A stretch of DNA of 5,053 nucleotides from Clostridia bacterium (GTDB taxonomy: Bacteria; Bacillota; Clostridia; Oscillospirales; CAG-272). A model generated the notes under the pieces. It ran no database searches. It was not told the origin of the DNA and saw nothing but the letters and a program-made list of their open reading frames with translations. This document shows positions 1 through 4,802 of this stretch, one piece after another. The position numbers were made by a program, and so were the translations under genes. Each line of letters opens with the position of its first letter. Position 1 is the first letter of the stretch. Location of the stretch: contig JAFQAM010000040.1 of assembly GCA_017416885.1 (NCBI GenBank), positions 1-5,053 of the forward strand, given 5' to 3'.

Positions 1-227
1 AATAAATCAAGGCATAGCCTTGTATATCATCCGCAACTTGTTGCGGTATATCATCAGCCCGTAGGGCTGGATATCATCAAGCCGCAGGAGGATACACGTT
101 GGCGCGTGATGAGATACACGGCGTTGCCGTGATGATATCCAGCCCCGCAGGGGCTGATGATATGCCAAGCCTGCGGCTTGGATAAACAAAAAGGGAACTT
201 TTGGTAGACAAAAGTTCTCTTTTTGTT
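1..227. repeat. Hairpin-array dispersed element, copy 1
   Basis: The segment is a string of perfect short inverted repeats about 23 bases apart: 8-22 (CAAGGC/GCCTTG), 31-46 (CCGCAA/TTGCGG), 55-69 (CAGCCC/GGGCTG), 95-108 (CACGT/GCGTG with one G-T pair), 117-131 (CACGGC/GCCGTG), 140-156 (CAGCCCC/GGGGCTG) and 165-181 (CCAAGC/GCTTGG). A 19-pair terminal stem follows at 185-227. Linkers in the left half read TATCAT(C) and those in the right half read (G)ATGATA, so the halves are mutually complementary. Copy 2 starts at 961 in the same orientation and is identical over the first 98 bases. The left edge coincides with the window edge, so the element could extend further. No transposase is present. 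I do not recognise a named family; it resembles a MITE- or REP-like non-coding element. The minus-strand open frame through it looks spurious. The 101 bases from 228 to 328 hold only a weak 5-pair hairpin (310-323) and no gene. Confidence 0.85.
185..227 (-). terminator. Terminator-type hairpin closing repeat copy 1
   Basis: The stem is 185-203 with 209-227, 19 pairs including one G-T, around a GTAGA loop. On the minus strand the inner stem is followed by a T-rich run (CTTTTTGTTT), so it can end transcripts from the metallophosphoesterase gene that stops at 329. The plus strand also gives a T-run, so it could work in both directions. This role is inferred from structure and position. Confidence 0.7.
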
Positions 228-328
228 GCCTTAAACGAGTGAAAAGGTGTCTAAACAAGGTAAAAACGAACAAAAGGTCAAAAAACGATATATCTCGATT
301 AGTCTCTGACAGTACAAATACTGGATGA

Positions 329-901
329 TTAAATTTCTATAATAGCTTTTTCATAGGCGTTTACATACTTTGTTTTATTACTTTCTATCGTCCTTTGTGT
401 TCTGCCGTAATTCAGGTGATTATGTCCATAAACAAAATACGCAGGCTGCATTTTTTCAATAAAATCTCCGATAGATTGGTATCCCCGATGCATTGTGTCT
501 TGGCCATCTCCTATTCCCAAAGCCGGATAATGAGAAATAATAATATCGACACGTGTATTATGCTTGTTTTTTCGATATAATCTCTTTAATTTCTTGCGCA
601 TTTCAGCTTCGGATAGAATCTGTCCATTTCTTTTTTGACACCCTATACCAATAATCCTGATTCCAAAAACCTCTATACTTTTCCACTCTATAAGCTCCTT
701 ATCAAATAGACTGGTTTTATAAGTATCATGATTTCCTTTCACGTAAAACAAAGGTTTCTTTATGTTGGTTTTTATGGTTTCTAAATAACTGTACGGCAAA
801 TCGCCCACTGATAAAATAAGGTCAACATTCTCAAGGTCATTCTCATGGTAATATTCCGAAAGATATTTACTTTCCTCATCGGATATGACTAAGATTTTCA
901 T
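329..901 (-). CDS. Calcineurin-like metallophosphoesterase family protein
   Basis: A 190-residue protein of the calcineurin-like metallophosphoesterase fold, predicted to be a cytoplasmic two-metal phosphohydrolase; its substrate cannot be told from sequence. The metal-binding motifs occur in order: ISD at 6-8, GDLP at 33-36, GNHD at 56-59, SHYP at 123-126 and GHNH at 159-162. The first motif is D-x-E (Asp8, Glu10) rather than the usual D-x-H, which I believe is typical of a clostridial subfamily starting MKILVISDEE but have not verified. No signal peptide or membrane segment is visible, and the protein looks complete. The ATG at 901 is preceded by a strong site (AGAGGTG, 5-6 bases away). A promoter lies at 942-970 and the probable terminator is the hairpin at 185-227. 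The gene stands alone between two direct repeat copies, so it could be acquired or lost as a unit. The family is confident; the function is open. Confidence 0.9.
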   Translation of the reverse strand: MKILVISDEESKYLSEYYHENDLENVDLILSVGDLPYSYLETIKTNIKKPLFYVKGNHDTYKTSLFDKELIEWKSIEVFGIRIIGIGCQKRNGQILSEAEMRKKLKRLYRKNKHNTRVDIIISHYPALGIGDGQDTMHRGYQSIGDFIEKMQPAYFVYGHNHLNYGRTQRTIESNKTKYVNAYEKAIIEI

Positions 902-941
902 TTAATCACCTCTTTTTTATCAATATTCAAGTCTTTTTATC

Positions 942-970
942 ATTATATCACACAATCTCCAATAAATCAA
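942..970 (-). promoter_or_regulatory. Promoter of the metallophosphoesterase gene, -35 inside repeat copy 2
   Basis: On the minus strand TTGATT (965-970) is followed after exactly 17 bases by a consensus TATAAT (942-947). This gives a start near 935 and a leader of about 33 bases before the ATG at 901. The -35 hexamer lies inside the first ten bases of repeat copy 2, while the -10 lies in unique sequence. Confidence 0.75.
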
Positions 971-1196
971 GGCATAGCCTTGTATATCATCCGCAACTTG
1001 TTGCGGTATATCATCAGCCCGTAGGGCTGGATATCATCAAGCCGCAGGAGGATACACGCTGGCGCGTGATGAGATACAAGGGCGGTGAGCCGCCCTTGAT
1101 GATATGCACCGCACTTCGCGCGGTGATGATATACCAAGCCTGCGGCTTGGATAAACAAAAAGATAACTTTTGGTAGACAAAAGTTATCTTTTTGTT
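961..1196. repeat. Hairpin-array dispersed element, copy 2
   Basis: Second direct copy of the element at position 1. The first 98 bases match exactly; position 1059 is C where copy 1 has T, turning a G-T pair into G-C in the CACGC/GCGTG hairpin (1055-1068). The next two hairpin slots have unrelated sequence but are again perfect inverted repeats: 1077-1098 (CAAGGGCGG/CCGCCCTTG, loop TGAG) and 1107-1125 (CACCGC/GCGGTG). The flanking ATGATAT linkers are kept. The CCAAGC/GCTTGG hairpin (1134-1150) and the terminal stem (1154-1196) return. The element ends exactly where the tRNA-Ser CCA begins, sharing base 1196. Confidence 0.85.
1154..1196 (-). terminator. Terminator of tRNA-Ser, formed by the end of repeat copy 2
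   Basis: A perfect 19-pair stem (1154-1172 with 1178-1196) around GTAGA. On the minus strand it begins directly after the encoded CCA and is followed by CTTTTTGTTT, the layout of an intrinsic terminator right behind a tRNA. Against copy 1, two stem pairs differ and pairing is kept (one full compensatory change, one G-T to A-T). Confidence 0.8.
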
Positions 1197-1286
1197 GGCG
1201 CAGGATTTGGGATTTGAACCCAAGCGACGCTTTCACGCCCTACGAGATTTCGAGTCACGCCTCTTCAACCACTTGAGTAATCCTGC
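1196..1286 (-). tRNA. tRNA-Ser (anticodon CGA)
   Basis: Read on the minus strand this is a class II tRNA. The acceptor stem is GCAGGAT/ATCCTGC (1286-1280 with 1206-1200), with discriminator G at 1199 and an encoded CCA at 1198-1196. The D arm is CTC/GAG with GG in the loop. The anticodon loop is CTCGAAA with anticodon CGA at 1252-1250, decoding UCG. A long variable arm (GGCGT/GCGTC with GAAA loop) marks it as serine type. The T arm is TTGGG/CCCAA with loop TTCAAAT. The anticodon stem CGTGA/TCTCG contains a central U-U mismatch (positions 29-41). The best promoter lies 153 bases upstream (1439-1467). The TATAAT at 1291-1296 is too close to the tRNA 5' end to start it. The terminator is supplied by repeat copy 2. 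Confidence 0.95.
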
Positions 1287-1288
1287 AT

Positions 1289-1405
1289 TTATTATATCTC
1301 AAATCTATATTGCAGTCTTCAACCTGCGACTCCCTATCGGTCGCTGCATAAATTCCATCAATCAATCGCGCTTCGCCGAGGCTTGCGTTCTTGGGATGTC
1401 ATTTA
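1289..1405. other. Insert-like segment between the tRNA-Ser and its duplicated 5' end
   Basis: These 117 bases lie between two identical 18-base copies of the tRNA 5' end. They contain a GCGAC/GTCGC hairpin, a GCGCTTCGC motif and a CTGCATAAAT motif that recurs at 1419-1428. No credible coding frame or RBS is seen. On the minus strand the segment would form most of the tRNA leader. Its origin is unknown; an old insertion with target duplication is one reading. Confidence 0.45.
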
Positions 1406-1423
1406 ACTTGAGTAATCCTGCAT
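1406..1423 (-). repeat. Duplicate of the tRNA-Ser 5' end (18 bases)
   Basis: The bases at 1406-1423 repeat 1271-1288 exactly and in the same orientation, 135 bases apart. On the minus strand they reproduce the 5' acceptor strand, positions 8-9 and the first part of the D arm. The sequence then diverges, so no second tRNA is present. It lies about 9-10 bases downstream of the start predicted from the promoter at 1439-1467, where a tRNA would normally begin. Confidence 0.85.
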
Positions 1424-1438
1424 AAATTTTGCTAAATT

Positions 1439-1467
1439 AGTATATCACAAAAAAATTAAGTTTTCAA
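1439..1467 (-). promoter_or_regulatory. Probable tRNA-Ser promoter
   Basis: On the minus strand TTGAAA (1462-1467), a 17-base spacer and TATACT (1439-1444) predict a start near 1432. The first thing transcribed is the 18-base tRNA fragment, then a leader of about 120 bases, then the complete tRNA-Ser. The -35 is separated by 7 bases from the -35 of the divergent MATE promoter. Confidence 0.65.
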
Positions 1468-1474
1468 TAGTTGG

Positions 1475-1503
1475 TTGAAAAAAAGTAATATTTGTGCTAA
1501 AAT
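1475..1503 (+). promoter_or_regulatory. Promoter of the MATE transporter gene
   Basis: TTGAAA (1475-1480), a 17-base spacer, an extended TGC element and TAAAAT (1498-1503) predict a start near 1510. The ribosome binding site AAGGGGGG (1521-1528) follows, 7 bases before the ATG at 1536. No operator or attenuator is evident in the short leader. Confidence 0.75.
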
Positions 1504-1535
1504 ATAAAAAGCTATTCTGAAAGGGGGGACGAAAA

Positions 1536-2888
1536 ATGAACAGCGCGGACAGAAAATATATTAAAATGACTGAAACGCCAATACCTAAGCTTGTAATTTC
1601 TCTTGGCATTCCTACTACTATCAGTATGCTGATTACAAATATTTATAATATGGCGGACTCATTTTTCGTTAGCCAGATTTCTGATAGCGCAGGCGGAGCA
1701 ACAAGCGTTGTGTTTGGAATTATGACTATTTTACAAGCATTCGGCTTTATGTTCGGTCAAGGCTCAGGTGCGCAAATCAGCCGCTTCTTAGGAAGGCAGG
1801 ATAAGGAAAACGCATGCAAATATGCTTCAACAAGCTTCTTTTATGCGCTTTTGTGCGGAGCTATCATTTTAGCAGGCGGTCTTATCCTTTTAGAGCCCCT
1901 TATGTATCTTTTAGGTAGCACAGACACAATTTTGCCCTACGCCAAGGATTACGGAATGTGTATTTTAATTGCCGCCCCCGCTATGACCGCAAGCTGTGTG
2001 CTTAATAATATCCTTCGCTATGAGGGAATGGCAACTCTTGCAATGATAGGACTTACAACAGGCGGTATCTTGAATATTATCCTTGACCCTGTGTTTATTT
2101 TCGCATTAAATATGGGAATAGAGGGAGCAGGACTTGCAACCGCGCTTTCACAGTATATTTCATTCTTTATATTGCTTTATATGTTTTTAGCCAAAAAAAC
2201 ACAAAGCAGGCTTTCATTAAAATATATTGACAAATCCTTTAAAACCATAGGAAGCATAGTAAAGGAAGGTATTCCAAGCTTTGCAAGACAAGGCTTAAAC
2301 AGTGTTTCAACAGTAGTCTTGAACGCGCAGGCTAAGGTATATGGAGATGTAGCAATCGCCGCAATGGGCTATGTTTCAAAAACCGCAGGACTCATATTCA
2401 GCGTAGGACTTGGCATAGGACAAGGCTTCCAGCCTGTTGTTGGCTTTAATTATGGCGCTAAAAAATACGGTAGAGTAAGAAAGGCTTCAATATTTACATA
2501 TATATTCAGCACCGTGTTCCTCGGTGTAATATCAGCCGTATGCTTTATTTACGCGCCTGAAATTATGTATATGTTCGGCGAAAGCAATGAGGTAGTCGAG
2601 GTAGGCACCATTGCCCTTCAAGCATTCTGTATAAGTATGCTGCTATTCCCAATATCGGTAGTGGCTACAATGCTTTTCCAATCAATCGGCAAAAGCATAT
2701 CTGCATTATTTTTATCTTGCTTGCAAAACGGACTTTTGCTTATCCCAATGTATTATATCCTACCAAAATATATAGACATCTTAGGCATTCAAATCGCCCG
2801 CCCACTTGCTTATGTGCTGTCCTCAATAATTTCAGCCCCAATGCTGATTGTATTCCTACGCAAGCTTAAAAAACAGCAAGCAGAATAA
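1536..2888 (+). CDS. MATE-family multidrug/metabolite efflux transporter
   Basis: A 450-residue inner-membrane protein of the usual MATE length with about twelve hydrophobic segments in two related halves. By family knowledge MATE proteins export cationic drugs or metabolites in exchange for Na+ or H+; the substrate here is unknown. Visible landmarks are the first helix region ending in NMADSFFV (38-45), GQGSG at 74-78, LNNILRYEG at 156-164, LDPVFIF at 183-189 and GIEGAGLATALSQ at 194-206 in the N half, and QGFQPVVGFNYGAK at 296-309 at the conserved loop of the C half. The C-terminus is a short basic tail. It looks most like the MepA/DinF-type bacterial branch, though I cannot place it precisely. 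The start is fixed by the strong purine-rich site at 1521-1528. It is monocistronic, with its own promoter (1475-1503) and terminator (2972-2994), and divergent from the tRNA-Ser. Confidence 0.93.
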   Translation: MNSADRKYIKMTETPIPKLVISLGIPTTISMLITNIYNMADSFFVSQISDSAGGATSVVFGIMTILQAFGFMFGQGSGAQISRFLGRQDKENACKYASTSFFYALLCGAIILAGGLILLEPLMYLLGSTDTILPYAKDYGMCILIAAPAMTASCVLNNILRYEGMATLAMIGLTTGGILNIILDPVFIFALNMGIEGAGLATALSQYISFFILLYMFLAKKTQSRLSLKYIDKSFKTIGSIVKEGIPSFARQGLNSVSTVVLNAQAKVYGDVAIAAMGYVSKTAGLIFSVGLGIGQGFQPVVGFNYGAKKYGRVRKASIFTYIFSTVFLGVISAVCFIYAPEIMYMFGESNEVVEVGTIALQAFCISMLLFPISVVATMLFQSIGKSISALFLSCLQNGLLLIPMYYILPKYIDILGIQIARPLAYVLSSIISAPMLIVFLRKLKKQQAE

Positions 2889-2892
2889 TCAC

Positions 2893-2962
2893 ATTTGCGA
2901 AGCAAATATTTCATAGCGTAGCGATTTCACCGTGAAACGATTTAACCGCGTAGCAATTTCAC
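2893..2962. repeat. Small palindromic repeat tract after the MATE gene
   Basis: The tract holds ATTTGC-GAA-GCAAAT (2893-2907), TTTCA-CCG-TGAAA (2925-2937), and two near-identical direct units, GCGTAGCGATTTCAC (2916-2930) and GCGTAGCAATTTCAC (2948-2962), which differ at one base and lie 32 apart. It begins 5 bases after the stop codon, has no coding frame, and does not share the linkers of the element at 1 and 961. It resembles a REP-like intergenic repeat. Confidence 0.6.
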
Positions 2963-2971
2963 AAAAAAATA

Positions 2972-2994
2972 ACGACTACTTTTTAAGTAGTCGT
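2972..2994. terminator. Bidirectional intrinsic terminator between MATE and the 6S-like RNA
   Basis: ACGACTACTT (2972-2981), loop TTT and AAGTAGTCGT (2985-2994) form a perfect 10-pair stem. On the plus strand it is followed by ATTTTTT, on the minus strand by TATTTTTTT. It can therefore end both the MATE transcript and the convergent minus-strand unit containing the DUF1292 gene and the 6S-like RNA. Confidence 0.88.
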
Positions 2995-3001
2995 ATTTTT
3001 T

Positions 3002-3230
3002 ATATTATCTCCCACCGAGCCGTGTAAAGCAATCATTTGAACCTTGTCTTGAACAAGGCGGCGCTCTCATAATATCTTTACTGCTTCCAACATCCGTTAA
3101 CCAAGTCCGACCAAAGGTCCATTAAGAGTGATTTCACGGGAGGCCTGCAAACCAATATTGGATATTGAGCTCCTTTTATAAATTGTAGGTCGAATACATC
3201 GCCTTATCACGCACTAAGCAGGATTTAAAA
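3002..3230 (-). ncRNA. Probable 6S RNA
   Basis: No open frame fits here, but the minus strand folds into a long rod with a large central bubble, the architecture of 6S RNA, which binds sigma-A RNA polymerase as a promoter mimic. The closing stem pairs TCCTGCTTAG (3223-3214) with CTCGGTGGGA (3019-3010), nine of ten positions including G-T, then CGTG (3211-3208) with CACG (3024-3021) and GCGAT (3202-3198) with ATTGC (3033-3029). The bubble has 28 bases on the 5' side (3197-3170) and 32 on the 3' side (3065-3034), the latter with a CCTTG/CAAGG hairpin (3042-3058). The terminal stem pairs 3169-3161 with 3076-3066 (2-base bulge), then 3160-3150 with 3098-3088. A terminator follows directly. The 3' part also resembles the E. 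coli 6S 3' region by eye. Ends are approximate. Weak -10 candidates lie at 3238-3248 with no clear -35, so the RNA may also be processed from the DUF1292 transcript. The call rests on structure and memory, not on a model search. Confidence 0.72.
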
Positions 3231-3270
3231 CAATTTGATAATAGTATATGCGCTTTTTATAAATTAATGA

Positions 3271-3522
3271 TTATTTTTCATCGTGATTAATAACATTAAT
3301 TCTTTTATCAAAAACCTCACAGGCTTCCTCCAATTCCTTGCCGTCGACAGGCTGGTAAATATCTTCCTTTTTGCCTGCTTTTACTTTTTTTAAAACATAA
3401 TATTCAGTTGGAGTAATGGCAACATAGGTTGAGCCGTTAATGACGCATTCATCAATAACCTCATAGGTAGTTTGAGAGCCGTCATCCTCTGTAAAGGTTA
3501 GAAAATTTTTGTTTTTGTCCAT
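3271..3522 (-). CDS. DUF1292 (YrzB-like) small acidic protein
   Basis: An 83-residue soluble protein beginning MDKNKNFLTFTEDDG. It has the pattern of the DUF1292/YrzB family: an opening beta strand and acidic turn (TFTEDDGSQTTYEVID), a central YVAI strand, a VLKK strand, and a closing helix rich in Glu (DGKELEEACEVFDKR). The function of this family is not established to my knowledge. An in-frame GTG at 3531 would add three residues, but it overlaps the ribosome binding site; AGGTG sits 6 bases before the ATG at 3522, so the ATG is chosen. In Bacillus yrzB lies with yrzL and ruvX near alaS; here it follows thiI. It has its own strong promoter (3547-3575), though no terminator separates it from thiI, so read-through is possible. 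The 6S-like RNA lies downstream on the same strand. Confidence 0.85.
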   Translation of the reverse strand: MDKNKNFLTFTEDDGSQTTYEVIDECVINGSTYVAITPTEYYVLKKVKAGKKEDIYQPVDGKELEEACEVFDKRINVINHDEK

Positions 3523-3546
3523 CACATACACCTCATTTACATTCTT

Positions 3547-3575
3547 ATTTTACCACAATTACAGATACTTGTCAA
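3547..3575 (-). promoter_or_regulatory. Promoter of the DUF1292 gene
   Basis: On the minus strand a perfect TTGACA (3570-3575), a 17-base spacer ending in an extended TGG element, and TAAAAT (3547-3552) predict a start near 3540, about 18 bases before the ATG at 3522. The -35 begins 6 bases after the thiI stop codon. This is the strongest promoter match in the window. Confidence 0.85.
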
Positions 3576-3581
3576 GACTTT

Positions 3582-4802
3582 TTATTGTCCCTCAATAATA
3601 TTGTCTCCAAAATGCTTAACCACAACAACCTGCTTTGTTGCGTAAGCTCTTTCAACAAGCTCATCAAAGTTAAGTCTGTTTTGCTCCTCAAGTACCTTCT
3701 CAAGCTCAGGTCTTGTTCTTGGATGCTTTGGAGTAAATACAGTACAGCAATCCTCATATGGCAAAATTGATGTATCAAATGTTCCGATTTTTCTTGAAAT
3801 TTCAATAATCTCATTTTTATCCATACCGATAAGCGGACGGTAGATTGGAATATCTGCCATTTCGTTTACAACATGGATAGCCTTCATTGTCTGAGAAGCA
3901 ACCTGTCCTAAGCTTTCGCCTGTGATAATCGCTTCACAGCCCACCTCGTGAGCAAGCTTTAATGAAAGCGCCATCATATAACGGCGGAGAAGTAATGTGA
4001 AGTAATCCTCATCGCAGTTATCACGAAGCAATTCTTGAATTTCAGTAAGTGAGATTATATGAACTCTTACGCGCATTGTGTAATCGCAAAGGATTTTCGC
4101 AAGCTCCAAAACCTTTTCCTTAGCTCTTTCTGAGGTGTAGGGGAAGCTTTCAAAGTGTACGCATTCCAATGCTACTCCGCGCTTTGCCATCATAAAGCCG
4201 GCAACAGGAGAGTCAATTCCGCCTGAAAGCAAAAGTAAGCCTGTACCGCTTGTTCCGTACGGAATACCGCCCGCGCCCTTTTCCTGTCCTGCGTGGATAA
4301 ATGCCTCGCTGTCACGGATTTCAACTCTGACAGTAATCTCGGGATTTTTAACATCAACCTTAATTCCTTTTACACAGGAGAGAATAGCGCCGCCAACCTC
4401 ATTTGAAATTTCAGGCGAGGTCATAGGAAAGCGCTTGTCAGCTCTCTTTGATTCAACCTTAAAGGTCTTGTAGCCTTTTAGCTTTTCGGGTAAATATTCC
4501 TTTACGATATTTAAAATTGTGTCAATATTCTTTTCGCAAGCAATAGCCTTTGAAACTCCGACAAAGCCAAATACATGCTTTGCCTGGAATAGCATATCGT
4601 CTATCCTTTCAATAGCGCCGTTATCAAGCGGTTCAATATATACAGTGCTCTGTGAGTAGTAAATTTTATAGTTGCCTATTCTTTTTGCGCGAAGTCTTAA
4701 TTGCTTAAGCATTTTCACCTCAAAATCGGAACGGTTGGCTCCCTTTAAAATTACCTCACCGTATTTACATAAAATAACCTCTTTATTAATACAAGTACTC
4801 AT
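3582..4802 (-). CDS. thiI: tRNA 4-thiouridine synthetase ThiI (tRNA sulfurtransferase)
   Basis: A 406-residue cytoplasmic enzyme that adenylates U8 of tRNA and inserts sulfur to make 4-thiouridine; in some bacteria it also supplies sulfur for the thiamine thiazole. An N-terminal ferredoxin-like region precedes a THUMP domain (about 60-166). The PP-loop ATP-binding motif SGGIDS is at 193-198 in the stretch LLLLSGGIDSPVAGF. Other conserved stretches are GESLGQVASQT (295-305), the YRPL region (321-324) and PYEDCC (348-353), which carries a candidate sulfur-accepting cysteine. The protein ends after the PP-loop domain and lacks the C-terminal rhodanese domain of the roughly 480-residue E. coli enzyme. 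In Bacillus, where this short form is known, a dedicated cysteine desulfurase (NifZ) delivers sulfur directly; none is visible here. The start ATG overlaps the proA stop as ATGA with no strong close Shine-Dalgarno, suggesting translational coupling. Confidence 0.95.
   Translation of the reverse strand: MSTCINKEVILCKYGEVILKGANRSDFEVKMLKQLRLRAKRIGNYKIYYSQSTVYIEPLDNGAIERIDDMLFQAKHVFGFVGVSKAIACEKNIDTILNIVKEYLPEKLKGYKTFKVESKRADKRFPMTSPEISNEVGGAILSCVKGIKVDVKNPEITVRVEIRDSEAFIHAGQEKGAGGIPYGTSGTGLLLLSGGIDSPVAGFMMAKRGVALECVHFESFPYTSERAKEKVLELAKILCDYTMRVRVHIISLTEIQELLRDNCDEDYFTLLLRRYMMALSLKLAHEVGCEAIITGESLGQVASQTMKAIHVVNEMADIPIYRPLIGMDKNEIIEISRKIGTFDTSILPYEDCCTVFTPKHPRTRPELEKVLEEQNRLNFDELVERAYATKQVVVVKHFGDNIIEGQ

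Noticed and set aside
86..185. AGGAGG followed by a short TTG-started plus-strand frame in copy 1
   Set aside because: In copy 2 the start is CTG and the frame stops after about nine codons, so the mini-gene is not conserved.
1..227. CRISPR array
   Set aside because: The regularly spaced units are different self-complementary hairpins with 8-base linkers, not identical repeats separated by unique spacers, and no cas gene is present.
7..273. Minus-strand open frame of 88 codons across repeat copy 1, similar to the one at 967-1236 in copy 2
   Set aside because: It runs through every hairpin of the element, starts at a TTG without a ribosome binding site, and differs between copies in ways that keep base pairing rather than protein sequence. 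The frame survives because the linkers lack stops.
961..1196. Integron attC site flanking a gene cassette
   Set aside because: The layout of palindromic element and single gene is suggestive, but no GTTRRRY/RYYYAAC core pair is seen at the ends, the gene has its own promoter, and no integrase is visible.
1291..1296. TATAAT on the minus strand as the tRNA-Ser promoter
   Set aside because: It lies 4 bases before the tRNA 5' end, so transcription would start inside the tRNA, and the nearest -35-like TTGAAG is 20 bases away.
1192..1425. Plus-strand open frame of 77 codons over the tRNA gene
   Set aside because: It is antisense to a clear tRNA, has no ribosome binding site, and ends in the duplicated tRNA fragment.
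3529..3531. GTG as the start of the DUF1292 gene
   Set aside because: It overlaps the Shine-Dalgarno sequence; the ATG at 3522 has the right spacing and matches the family's usual length.
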